From: Serpens sp964410065
GTDB taxonomy: Bacteria; Pseudomonadota; Gammaproteobacteria; Pseudomonadales; Pseudomonadaceae
Direction of reading: 5' to 3'
Assembly (NCBI GenBank): GCA_964410065.1
Contig: CAYPFO010000012.1
Coordinates: 1 to 64,000 of the forward strand
DNA: 64,000 bases
Shown: piece by piece, positions 17,257 to 25,666 of the stretch
Numbering within the stretch: position 1 is the first letter of the stretch
Layout: the number at the start of each line of letters is the position of its first letter
The notes under the pieces: model-generated
Databases searched by the model: none
The model's input: the letters and a program-made list of their open reading frames with translations, nothing else
What the model was told of the DNA's origin: nothing
Made by a program: the position numbers and the translations under genes

Positions 17257-17325
17257 GTAGGGTGGACAACGCTCCGCTTGCCCACCATCGATAGGTGGAA
17301 AACGCTTCGCGGTTTTCCACCCTAC
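17257..17325. repeat. Tandem hairpin repeat in the hisA-hisF gap
   Basis: Outer inverted arms GTAGGGTGGA (17257-17266) and TCCACCCTAC (17316-17325) enclose two hairpins in a row. One is GGTGGACAACG/…GCCCACC, and the other is GGTGGAAAACGCTTCGCGG closing with TTTTCCACC. It resembles the dispersed TAGGGTGGA-type palindromes of Pseudomonas and may act on mRNA stability inside the operon. Confidence 0.8.
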
Positions 17326-17332
17326 GCCGGAT

Positions 17333-18070
17333 TCAAGCTTTAAAGCTGTCGCAGAGCGCCTGTGCTTCAGCCACGTCCAGCGTGCCCTCATAGATCGCAC
17401 GACCGGTGATGGCACCGACGATGCCCGGCGCGCGAGCGTTGAGCAGCTTCTGGATATCGCCCAGGTTATGAATGCCGCCAGAGGCGATCACCGGAATGCG
17501 GCTGGCAGCGGCCAGGGCGGCGGTGGCTTCGACGTTGCAGCCCTGCATCATGCCGTCTTTGGCAATGTCGGTGTAGACGATGGCGGAGACGCCGTCGGCT
17601 TCGAAACGGCGGGCCAGGTCGACTGCCTGCACGCTGGATACTTCAGCCCAGCCATCGGTGGCGACGAAACCGTCCTTGGCGTCCAGGCCGACGATTACCT
17701 TGCCCGGGAATGCCTTGCAGGCCTCGGCGACGAACTCCGGCTCCTTGACCGCCTTGGTGCCGATGATCACGTAGCTGACGCCGGCGCGCACATAGTGCTC
17801 GATGGTTTCCAGCGAACGTATGCCACCGCCGATCTGGATCGGCAGGTTCGGGTAGCGCTTGGCGATGGCGGTGACGACTTCGCCGTTGACCGGCTGGCCT
17901 TCGAAGGCGCCATTCAAGTCGACCAGGTGCAGGCGACGGCAACCACCCTCAACCCACTTGGCAGCCATGCTCACCGGGTCATCGGAAAACACCGTGGAGT
18001 CTTCCATGCGGCCCTGGCGCAGACGTACGCAGGCGCCGTCCTTGAGATCGATAGCGGGGATAATCAGCAT
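17333..18070 (-). CDS. hisA: ProFAR isomerase HisA
   Basis: Catalyses the Amadori rearrangement of ProFAR to PRFAR, the fourth step of histidine synthesis. The 245-residue (beta/alpha)8 barrel starts MLIIPAIDLKDGACVRL with the first catalytic Asp; the second is in IVYTDIAKDGMMQG. Phosphate-binding loops IGGGIRS and ASGGIHN are present. It follows the DUF2164 gene by 13 bp in the leftward his operon. Confidence 0.97.
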   Translation of the reverse strand: MLIIPAIDLKDGACVRLRQGRMEDSTVFSDDPVSMAAKWVEGGCRRLHLVDLNGAFEGQPVNGEVVTAIAKRYPNLPIQIGGGIRSLETIEHYVRAGVSYVIIGTKAVKEPEFVAEACKAFPGKVIVGLDAKDGFVATDGWAEVSSVQAVDLARRFEADGVSAIVYTDIAKDGMMQGCNVEATAALAAASRIPVIASGGIHNLGDIQKLLNARAPGIVGAITGRAIYEGTLDVAEAQALCDSFKA

Positions 18071-18083
18071 TGCTCGAACCTGC

Positions 18084-18371
18084 TCAAATCGTGTGGAATT
18101 CTAAGACGGGCCAGCTCTTCTCGAGTGCCCATACATCGCTTTCAATACTGGCGAAACGGTCAGCCAGCACCGCCTGCACATCGGCAATCGCCTTGTCATA
18201 GTAAAGCGGGGCAATTTCTCGGCCGATCAGCTCCAGCACTTCCTGCACTTCGAACGAACCCAGTTCCAGCTCGAAGCGCTCTGCAAGAAAGCGTTGCAGC
18301 ACCTGCACCGCGGCCTGCTCCTGAGCAGGCTCAAGGCTGAGGGATGGCGCCCTGGCTTTACCGCGACTCAT
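18084..18371 (-). CDS. DUF2164 family protein
   Basis: A 95-residue soluble protein with the DUF2164 core (about 20-92): alpha-helical, containing RFELELGSFEVQEVLELIGREIAPLYYDKAI split over two helices, then WALEKS. No enzymatic motif is visible and the function is unknown. Its ATG shares one base with the hisH stop (TAATG), and it lies between hisH and hisA, so it is co-translated with the his operon. Confidence 0.85.
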   Translation of the reverse strand: MSRGKARAPSLSLEPAQEQAAVQVLQRFLAERFELELGSFEVQEVLELIGREIAPLYYDKAIADVQAVLADRFASIESDVWALEKSWPVLEFHTI

Positions 18372-19009
18372 TACCAGCGGCCATCCCAGGCGACAAAATT
18401 CTGCAGCAACTGCAGGCCGTGGGTGTGGCTTTTTTCCGGGTGGAACTGCACGGCGAAGCGCGAGCCGTCAGCCAGAGCGGCGGCGAAATCCACGCCGTAG
18501 TGGCCGCGACCGACCACCTGCTTGGGATTGCCCGCTTCGATGTAGTAGCTGTGCACGAAGTAGAAACGCGCCCGGTCGGGGATGTTGTGCCACAGCGGGT
18601 GGGGCACGTTCTGCTCGACTTCGTTCCAGCCCATGTGCGGCACTTTCAGGTGCTCGCCATCCTCGTGCAGATCCTTGCCGAAGAAACGCACCTGGCCAGG
18701 GAACAGGCCAATGCAATCAACACCGTCGTTCTCCTCGCTGCGCTCCAGCAGAGCCTGCATGCCGACGCAGATGCCGAGGAACGGCCGATCGACGCTGACT
18801 TCGCGCACCAGCTCATCAAACCCCAGGCGGCGGATCTCCGCCATGCAGTCACGAATCGCCCCGACGCCCGGAAACACCACGCGATCCGCCTCGCGGATCA
18901 CCTGGGCGTCGCTGGTCACCAGCACCTTGCCGGCGCCGACATGCTCAAGGGCCTTGGCCACCGAGTGCAGGTTACCCATGCCGTAATCAATGACGGCAAC
19001 GGTTTGCAT
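18371..19009 (-). CDS. hisH: Imidazole glycerol phosphate synthase, glutamine amidotransferase subunit HisH
   Basis: Hydrolyses glutamine and channels ammonia to HisF. At 212 residues it is a class-I amidotransferase: nucleophile Cys in FLGICVGMQALL, and the His-Glu pair in FAVQFHPEKSHTHG. The start MQTVAVIDYGMGN is preferred over an ATG three codons upstream because AAGG is correctly spaced before it and because it overlaps the hisB stop as TGATG. Confidence 0.96.
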   Translation of the reverse strand: MQTVAVIDYGMGNLHSVAKALEHVGAGKVLVTSDAQVIREADRVVFPGVGAIRDCMAEIRRLGFDELVREVSVDRPFLGICVGMQALLERSEENDGVDCIGLFPGQVRFFGKDLHEDGEHLKVPHMGWNEVEQNVPHPLWHNIPDRARFYFVHSYYIEAGNPKQVVGRGHYGVDFAAALADGSRFAVQFHPEKSHTHGLQLLQNFVAWDGRW

Positions 19010-19602
19010 CACAGGCATCCCTTGGTGGACGGCATTTGCCCGGCCATACGCGGATCTTCGCTGATGGCCATGCGCAGCGCGCGGCCAAAGGCCTTGAACA
19101 CCGTCTCGATCTGGTGGTGGGTGTTGGTGCCGCGCAGGTTGTCGATGTGCAGGGTTACCAGGGCGTGGTTGACGAACCCCTGGAAGAACTCCTGGAACAG
19201 GTCGACATCGAACTTGCCAACCACCGCGCGGGTAAAGGGCACGTTCATGGTAAGGCCGGGACGGCCGGAGAAATCGATGACCACACGCGACAGCGCTTCA
19301 TCCAGCGGCACGTAGGAATGGCCATAGCGCACCAGGCCCTTCTTGTCGCCGACGGCCTTGGCGAAGGCCTGGCCGAGAGTGATGCCGACGTCTTCCACGG
19401 TGTGGTGATCGTCGATGTGGGTGTCGCCCTGGCATTCGATGTCCAGGTCGATCAGGCCATGACGGGCGATCTGGTCCAGCATGTGCTCCAAAAAGGGCAC
19501 GCCGATGGCGAAACGCGCCTGGCCAGTGCCATCCAGGTTGATTGAAACCTTGATGCGGGTTTCCAGGGTGTTGCGTTCAACGGACGCCTTACGTTCGACC
19601 AT
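19009..19602 (-). CDS. hisB: Imidazoleglycerol-phosphate dehydratase HisB
   Basis: Dehydrates imidazole glycerol phosphate to imidazole acetol phosphate. The 197-residue monofunctional form lacks the N-terminal phosphatase of the enterobacterial fusion. Metal-binding repeats HMLDQIARHG, DDHHTVEDVGI, FVNHALVTLH and TNTHHQIE are intact. It is the first gene of the leftward his operon seen here. Confidence 0.97.
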   Translation of the reverse strand: MVERKASVERNTLETRIKVSINLDGTGQARFAIGVPFLEHMLDQIARHGLIDLDIECQGDTHIDDHHTVEDVGITLGQAFAKAVGDKKGLVRYGHSYVPLDEALSRVVIDFSGRPGLTMNVPFTRAVVGKFDVDLFQEFFQGFVNHALVTLHIDNLRGTNTHHQIETVFKAFGRALRMAISEDPRMAGQMPSTKGCL

Positions 19603-19875
19603 TACCAGCTCCGCAATAAAAATCAGGGGGCGAAAGGGCGAACATTATAGGCCGGAACGCTCTCGGCTTGAAGCCGCGCGGCGCGCCGGCCGGTTTTGCG
19701 CCGAGAGCCTGTTCGGTTTTTACCAACAAATTCCGGGTTCACAAGCCAACCCACCATCTGTCACACGCCAGCGCGAAAGATACCGGCCCAGTGCGTGCAC
19801 AAAGCAGTGGCCCTTGATACCGTATTTCGCCGCCAAGCCCAAGGGCTGTACGACCCATTCTTGAAAACCGGAACC

Positions 19876-20274
19876 ATGCCCGTCTACGTCGAAAACCTCA
19901 GCCTCGCCTCACCCCAGGATCGCCGCGACCTGGAACTCATCTATGCCGATGCACCCGAGTGGCTGCTGACGCCTTATCCCCAGGCGAGCGCCTTGATCGA
20001 CGCCGCCCTGGCGAACCAGTGCCTGCTGGTCGGCCGTTTCAATGGCCGCCTGCTGGGTGCTGCGCGACTGGAACGGCTGGCGGATCGCTGGCGCCTCACG
20101 CACCTGTGCGTGCGCGAACTGACCCGCGGGCGTGGCGTCGCCCAGCGCCTGCTCGACGAAGCGCGACGTCTGGCCCGCGAAGCCGACGTGCCGCTGGTAC
20201 TTGCCGCCAACCCCGGTCAGACTGCGGCGCAACGTCTGGCTGCGCACCATCAGCTGTCCCTGGAAGCACTCTGA
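19876..20274 (+). CDS. GNAT-family protein, PanZ/PanM-like
   Basis: 132 residues with a compact GNAT fold: RFNGRLLGAARLERL (beta strands), then LCVRELTRGRGVAQRLLDEA, which is the acetyl-CoA pyrophosphate loop (R/Q-x-x-G-x-G/A). Layout and wording resemble E. coli PanZ (PanM), which binds acetyl-CoA to activate and inhibit aspartate decarboxylase PanD. The start at MPVYVENLSL fits that family; an upstream open frame of 60 codons has no coding character. It could also be an unrelated small acetyltransferase. Likely co-transcribed with srkA (16 bp downstream). Confidence 0.7.
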   Translation: MPVYVENLSLASPQDRRDLELIYADAPEWLLTPYPQASALIDAALANQCLLVGRFNGRLLGAARLERLADRWRLTHLCVRELTRGRGVAQRLLDEARRLAREADVPLVLAANPGQTAAQRLAAHHQLSLEAL

Positions 20275-20290
20275 ACGGAAGTACCTCTCC

Positions 20291-21265
20291 ATGTCGCACC
20301 CGTTTTCCAGTCTCACCCCCGACCTGGTGCTGGATGCCGTGGAAAGCCTCGGCTACCTGAGCGACGCCCGCGTGCTGGCACTCAACAGTTACGAGAACCG
20401 CGTCTATCAGGTGGGCATCGAAGACAGCGTGCCGCTGATTGCCAAGTTCTACCGCCCGGGGCGCTGGAGTGACGCGGCGATCCGTGAGGAGCACGCCTTC
20501 AGCCAGGAATTGGCCGAGCAGGAAATTCCCGTGGTTGCACCGCTGCGTCGCGACGGCGAAAGCCTGTTCGAGCACGCCGGTTTTCGCTTCGCATTGTTCA
20601 CCCGCCGTGGCGGCCGCGCGCCGGAACCGGGCAATCTCGATCAGCTCTACCGCTTCGGCCAATTGCTCGGTCGCATGCACGCCGTGGGCGCCAGCCGCCC
20701 GTTCCTGGAACGCGAAGCCCTGACGGTGGATAACTTTGGCCACGAATCCCTAGCGACTCTGCTGGACGGCGGCTTTATCCCTTCTGGCCTGTTGCCGGCC
20801 TACGAATCCGTGGCCCGCGACCTGCTCAAGCGACTCGACGAACTGTTTGCCCGGGTGCGCTACGACAGCATTCGCCTGCACGGCGACTGCCACCCTGGTA
20901 ACCTGCTGCACCGCGACGACAGCTTCCACATCGTCGACCTCGACGATTCGCGCATGGGCCCGGCGATTCAGGACCTGTGGATGATGCTCGCCGGCGATCG
21001 CCAGGAGCGCCTGCGTCAGCTGTCCGAGCTGGCGGACGGCTACCAGGAATTCCACGATTTCAAGACCCGCGAATTGCCGCTGATCGAAGGGCTGCGCAGC
21101 CTGCGCCTGATGCATCACAGCGCCTGGCTGGCGCGCCGCTGGGACGACCCCGCCTTCCCGCCGAGCTTTCCCTGGTTCGCCAGCGAGCGTTACTGGGGCG
21201 ATCAGATCCTCACCCTGCGCGAGCAACTCGCCGCGCTGGATGAAGAGCCGTTGCGGCTCTACTAA
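20291..21265 (+). CDS. srkA: Stress response kinase A (YihE/RdoA family)
   Basis: A 324-residue aminoglycoside-phosphotransferase-fold Ser/Thr kinase that in E. coli counters MazEF-linked death during stress. Visible motifs are the N-lobe ENRVYQVG and KFYRPGRW (nucleotide-binding Lys), catalytic loop LHGDCHPGNLLH, and metal motif IVDLDDSRMGPAIQDLW. Length is close to E. coli (328). The start follows the PanZ-like gene by 16 bp. Confidence 0.92.
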   Translation: MSHPFSSLTPDLVLDAVESLGYLSDARVLALNSYENRVYQVGIEDSVPLIAKFYRPGRWSDAAIREEHAFSQELAEQEIPVVAPLRRDGESLFEHAGFRFALFTRRGGRAPEPGNLDQLYRFGQLLGRMHAVGASRPFLEREALTVDNFGHESLATLLDGGFIPSGLLPAYESVARDLLKRLDELFARVRYDSIRLHGDCHPGNLLHRDDSFHIVDLDDSRMGPAIQDLWMMLAGDRQERLRQLSELADGYQEFHDFKTRELPLIEGLRSLRLMHHSAWLARRWDDPAFPPSFPWFASERYWGDQILTLREQLAALDEEPLRLY

Positions 21266-21343
21266 AGCCTTCTACGAAACTGCCAAAACCCGCACGCAGG
21301 CATACACTAGGCAGTATCGTTAGCTTCCTAACCAAGGACCCCC

Positions 21344-22249
21344 ATGGCTTCCAGCAACCTGCGGCGCGGCTACCTGCTCGGCCTCGTCGCCTACGTCATC
21401 TGGGGACTGTTTCCCCTCTATTTCAAAGCCATCGAAAGTATTCCAGCGACCGAGATCATTGTGCACCGCGTGCTGTGGTCGGCCTTGTGCGGTGCGCTGT
21501 TGCTGATGTTCTGGAAGCACCCCGGCTGGTGGCGTGAGCTGTGCGCCAACCCCAAACGCTTTGCCGTGCTGGCCCTGAGCGGCGCACTGATCGCCGCCAA
21601 CTGGCTGATCTACGTATGGGCGGTAAATAACGAGCGCATGCTCGAAGCCAGCCTCGGCTATTACATCAACCCGCTGGTCAACGTAATGCTCGGCATGCTG
21701 ATTCTCGGCGAACGGCTGCGCCGCTTGCAGTGGCTGGCGGTGGCACTGGCCTTGCTCGGCGTGGCGCAGCAGATCTGGATGCTGGGCAACCTGCCCTGGG
21801 TGTCGCTGGGCCTGGCGCTGACCTTTGGCATCTACGGGCTGATTCGCAAGCAGGCCCCGGTGGCTGCGCTGCCCGGGCTGGTGGTAGAAACCTGGCTGCT
21901 GTTGCCCGTAGCGTTACTCTGGGTGGCGCTTCATCCGGCTGCCGTCAGCAGTCAGCTGGACTTCTGGGGCACGCCCCTGGCCTGGCTAGTGGCCGCCGCC
22001 GGGCCGATCACCTTGGTGCCGCTGGTGTGCTTCAACGCCGCCGCGCGCCACCTGCCGTACACCACGCTGGGATTTTTACAGTACCTGGCGCCCACCCTGG
22101 TGCTGTTGCAGGCGATCTTCCTGTTCGGTGAACACTTCGATCCGGCCCGCATGCTGTCCTTCGCCTGCATTTGGGCTGCGCTGGCCATTTACAGCGTGGA
22201 CGCCTGGCTGAGCCTGCGGCGCAACAAGCCAGGCCGCGCCGTTTCGTAG
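21344..22249 (+). CDS. rarD: EamA-family transporter RarD
   Basis: A 301-residue polytopic inner-membrane protein with about ten hydrophobic segments in two EamA halves; N-terminal GYLLGLVAYVIWGLFPLYFK is characteristic of RarD. E. coli RarD was linked to chloramphenicol tolerance but its natural substrate is unknown. AAGGA precedes the ATG. Convergent to the gcvR-like gene with a 73-bp gap and no clear terminator. Confidence 0.93.
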   Translation: MASSNLRRGYLLGLVAYVIWGLFPLYFKAIESIPATEIIVHRVLWSALCGALLLMFWKHPGWWRELCANPKRFAVLALSGALIAANWLIYVWAVNNERMLEASLGYYINPLVNVMLGMLILGERLRRLQWLAVALALLGVAQQIWMLGNLPWVSLGLALTFGIYGLIRKQAPVAALPGLVVETWLLLPVALLWVALHPAAVSSQLDFWGTPLAWLVAAAGPITLVPLVCFNAAARHLPYTTLGFLQYLAPTLVLLQAIFLFGEHFDPARMLSFACIWAALAIYSVDAWLSLRRNKPGRAVS

Positions 22250-22322
22250 TGGCTGCGTTTTTCGCTACACAGGTGCCGGGTGTAATCTGGCCACCTGGGT
22301 AGCCGTCGCTCGCCGCGGATAT

Positions 22323-22859
22323 TTATCGAGCACTGTCCGCTCCGTCATCGACGCGCAGATGCACGTCGACCATCAAGTCATCGGCCAAGGTTTCCAGGCT
22401 CGCCTGCAAGCTCTCCGTGCTCACCGCCAGGGGCAGGGCCAGCCAGGCCTGGGCGCGAAACAGCATTTCGTTACTCATCGGCGCGGCATCGACTTCCGTT
22501 TCCAGCTTTTCGATGTTCACGCCTTGCTCGGTCAGCACGCGGGTGATGTCGTACAGAAGGCCCGGCCGGTCATCGCCCACCAACTCAAGCTGTACGGGTC
22601 GCCAGGTGCAGGCCGGCTCAGGCCCACAGGGCTCGGCCAGCACGCGAATGCCGTGCTGATTCAGGCCCTGCAAGGCTTCCAGCAACTCTTCGTGGGATTC
22701 GGCCGGCACCGCCACCCGCAGGATTCCGGCAAATTGCCCGGCCATGCGCGCCATGCGGCTTTCCAGCCAGTTGCCGCCGTGCTCGGCGACACAGCGGGCG
22801 ATACGTTCGACCAGCCCCGGCTGATCCGGGGCAATGATGGTGAAGACCAGATGCTCCAT
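22323..22859 (-). CDS. gcvR: Glycine cleavage repressor-like protein with two ACT domains
   Basis: A 178-residue protein composed of two ACT domains: residues about 3-80 (VFTIIAPDQPGLVERIARCVAEHGGNW, the start of an ACT beta-alpha fold) and about 90-170 (LELVGDDRPGLLYDITRVLTEQG). GcvR modulates GcvA control of the glycine cleavage system, probably by sensing glycine. Start chosen at MEHLVFTI with GGAG 9 bp before it; the frame extends into the MITE-like element, which argues against the longer start. ACT proteins of this size could also sense other amino acids. Confidence 0.82.
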   Translation of the reverse strand: MEHLVFTIIAPDQPGLVERIARCVAEHGGNWLESRMARMAGQFAGILRVAVPAESHEELLEALQGLNQHGIRVLAEPCGPEPACTWRPVQLELVGDDRPGLLYDITRVLTEQGVNIEKLETEVDAAPMSNEMLFRAQAWLALPLAVSTESLQASLETLADDLMVDVHLRVDDGADSAR

Positions 22860-22933
22860 GTTCGGCTGCTCCTGTAAGAAGTCGCAAGACGACGACCGCT
22901 CACTAGGTATAGAACAGCCGGCCAGAACGGCCG

Positions 22934-23202
22934 TAGGGTCTGTTGACGTTTCGTCGCGAGCCGCGTTGCTGCGCCAAATGTCGCCAGGCAAGGCGCGGGA
23001 CGAAGGCAATGGTTATTCCCTTGGCAAGTCCCGCAACGCCGCATGGCGACATTTGCCGCGCAACCCGAAGGGCCGGGCCTGTTTTTGCGCGATGCGGCGT
23101 TTCTCGTCACTTATTTGGAACAACCAATCTTCGCTCCTCGTGCCTTGCCTCGCGCAAAAACAGGCTCCGGCGCGGCCGCGAACGAAACGTCAACAGACCC
23201 TA
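22934..23202. mobile_element. MITE-like element with 20-bp perfect terminal inverted repeats
   Basis: 269 bp bounded by TAGGGTCTGTTGACGTTTCG (22934-22953) and its exact reverse complement (23183-23202). Inside are two further inverted repeats: CAAATGTCGCCA against TGGCGACATTTG in the left half and GCCTGTTTTTGCGCGA (23077-23092) against TCGCGCAAAAACAGGC (23150-23165). There is no transposase. TA at both ends fits a TA target, but this is inference. It lies upstream of both gcvR-like and glcB. Confidence 0.85.
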
Positions 23203-23317
23203 AGCACCGCCCGCTGTTTTTCCATTCGTCTTCATGTAGTATCCGCGGGCTCGGACTACAAGAAGAATAAAAATGCGTTCCGAGACCAATCGTAGAGCAG
23301 ATCAAGTGAGGCGAGTG

Positions 23318-25495
23318 ATGACTGAGCGCGTTGAAATCGGTGGCTTGCAGGTCGCCAAAGTTCTTTTTGACTTCGTGAACAACGAAGCCATTCCCGGCAC
23401 CGGCCTGAACGCCGATGCCTTCTGGACCGGCGCCGCAAGCGTCATCCATGACCTGGCGCCGAAGAACCGTGCCCTACTGGCCAAGCGTGACGAACTGCAA
23501 GCGCAGATCGACGCCTGGCATGTCGCCCGCAAGGGTGAGACCCACGATCCGGTCGCCTACAAAGCCTTCCTGCAGGAAATCGGCTACCTGCTGCCCGAGC
23601 CGGCCGATTTCAAAGTCACCACCGAAAACGTCGACGCTGAAATCGCCACCATGGCCGGCCCGCAACTGGTGGTGCCGATCATGAATGCGCGCTTCGCCCT
23701 CAACGCCGCCAACGCTCGTTGGGGTTCGCTGTACGACGCGCTTTATGGCACCGACGCCATCAGTGAAGACGGCGGCGCCGAGAAAACCAAAAGCTACAAC
23801 AAGGTGCGCGGCGACAAGGTCATCGCCTTCGCCCGCGCCTTCCTCAACGAAGCCGCTCCGCTGGCCAACGGCTCGCACGTTGACGCCACTGGCTATCGCA
23901 TCGCCAATGGCCAACTCGAAGTCAGCCTGAAAGACGGCAGCACAACCGGCCTGCAACAGCCAGGCAAGTTCATCGCCTTCCAGGGCGAGGCCGCCACGCC
24001 GAGCGCCGTGCTGCTGAAGAACAACGGCCTGCACTTTGAAATCCAGATCGACGCCAACAGCCCGATCGGCCAGACCGACGCCGCCGGTGTCAAAGACCTC
24101 CTGATGGAAGCCGCCGTCACCACCATCATGGACTGCGAAGACTCCACCGCCGCGGTCGATGCCGACGACAAGACCGTGGTCTACCGCAGCTGGCTGGGCC
24201 TGATGAAGGGCGACCTCGCCGAGTCCGTGACCAAGGACGGCAAGACCTTCACCCGCACCATGAATCCGGACCGCGTCTACACCAAGGCTGACGGCTCGGA
24301 GCTGAACCTGCACGGCCGCTCGATGCTGTTCATCCGCAACGTCGGTCACCTGATGACCAACGACGCCATCATCGACAAGGACGGCTTCGAAGTACCGGAA
24401 GGCATCCTCGACGGCCTGCTGACCAGCCTGATCGCCCTGCACAACATCAAGGGCAACACTACCCGCAAGAACAGCCGCACCGGCTCGATGTACATCGTCA
24501 AGCCGAAGATGCACGGCCCGGAAGAAGTCGCCTTCGCCAACGAGCTGTTCAACCGCATCGAAGATGTCCTGGGCATGGCGCGCAACACCCTCAAAGTCGG
24601 CATCATGGACGAAGAGCGTCGCACCACCGTCAACCTCAAGGCGTGCATCAAGGCCGCCAGCGAGCGCGTGGTGTTCATCAACACCGGCTTCCTCGACCGT
24701 ACCGGCGATGAAATCCACACCTCCATGGAAGCCGGCCCCGTCGTGCGCAAGGCCGCCATGAAGGCTGAGAAGTGGATTGCCGCCTACGAAAATTGGAACG
24801 TCGATCACGGCCTCAACTGTGGCTTGTCCGGCCGTGCCCAGATCGGTAAGGGCATGTGGGCCATGCCCGACCTAATGGCCGGCATGATGGAGCAGAAGAT
24901 CGGCCACCCGCTGGCCGGCGCCAACACCGCTTGGGTGCCCTCCCCGACCGCCGCCACCCTACACGCCCTGCACTACCACAAGGTGGATGTATTCGAGCGT
25001 CAGAAGGAGCTGGCTACCCGTCAGTTCGCGTCGCTGGATGACATCCTGACCCTGCCGCTGGCCCAGAACACCAACTGGACCGCCGAAGAGAAACAGCAGG
25101 AAATCGACAACAACGTGCAGGGCATCCTGGGTTACGTCGTGCGCTGGATCGATCAGGGCGTCGGCTGCTCCAAGGTCCCGGATATCAACGACATCGGCCT
25201 GATGGAAGACCGCGCCACCCTGCGCATCTCCAGCCAGCTGCTGGCCAACTGGCTGCGCCACGGGATCATCACCGAGGCTCAGGTCGTGGAAAGCATGCAG
25301 CGCATGGCCGCCGTGGTAGATCGCCAGAACGCCGGCGATACCTTGTACCAGCCAATGGCACCGAACTTCGACGACAACATCGCCTTCCAGGCGTCGCTGG
25401 AGCTGATCCTCGAAGGCGTCAAACAGCCCAACGGCTACACCGAGCCGGTACTGCACCGCCGCCGCCGCGAGTACAAGGCCAAGAACGGCCTGTAA
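23318..25495 (+). CDS. glcB: Malate synthase G
   Basis: Condenses glyoxylate and acetyl-CoA to malate in the glyoxylate shunt and glycolate use. The 725-residue monomeric G form starts MTERVEIGGLQVAKVLFDF. Family hallmarks are MDCEDSTAAVDADDK, GRSMLFIRNVGHLMTNDAI, GSMYIVKPKMHGPEE, KVGIMDEERRTTVNLKA and the C-terminal EPVLHRRRREYKAKNGL. GAGG sits before the ATG; 15 upstream codons are dismissed. A strong terminator follows. Confidence 0.98.
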   Translation: MTERVEIGGLQVAKVLFDFVNNEAIPGTGLNADAFWTGAASVIHDLAPKNRALLAKRDELQAQIDAWHVARKGETHDPVAYKAFLQEIGYLLPEPADFKVTTENVDAEIATMAGPQLVVPIMNARFALNAANARWGSLYDALYGTDAISEDGGAEKTKSYNKVRGDKVIAFARAFLNEAAPLANGSHVDATGYRIANGQLEVSLKDGSTTGLQQPGKFIAFQGEAATPSAVLLKNNGLHFEIQIDANSPIGQTDAAGVKDLLMEAAVTTIMDCEDSTAAVDADDKTVVYRSWLGLMKGDLAESVTKDGKTFTRTMNPDRVYTKADGSELNLHGRSMLFIRNVGHLMTNDAIIDKDGFEVPEGILDGLLTSLIALHNIKGNTTRKNSRTGSMYIVKPKMHGPEEVAFANELFNRIEDVLGMARNTLKVGIMDEERRTTVNLKACIKAASERVVFINTGFLDRTGDEIHTSMEAGPVVRKAAMKAEKWIAAYENWNVDHGLNCGLSGRAQIGKGMWAMPDLMAGMMEQKIGHPLAGANTAWVPSPTAATLHALHYHKVDVFERQKELATRQFASLDDILTLPLAQNTNWTAEEKQQEIDNNVQGILGYVVRWIDQGVGCSKVPDINDIGLMEDRATLRISSQLLANWLRHGIITEAQVVESMQRMAAVVDRQNAGDTLYQPMAPNFDDNIAFQASLELILEGVKQPNGYTEPVLHRRRREYKAKNGL

Positions 25496-25510
25496 CTCAC
25501 ATCGGCAATG

Positions 25511-25539
25511 AAAAAACCGCCCTGACTGGGCGGTTTTTT
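25511..25539 (+). terminator. Terminator of glcB
   Basis: AACCGCCC-TGACT-GGGCGGTT stem flanked by an A-run and a T-run, 15 bp after the glcB stop. Confidence 0.93.
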
Positions 25540-25666
25540 ATGTCTACAAAAGGCTGGTTCATGTCTTCATGCATGACTATTCCCTATCTTATGGTCACAA
25601 GGCGACGTATAGTGTCACTTCGCTAGCACCGTATTAAGGCAGCTTTCGCCGCCATGGAGTTTCATC

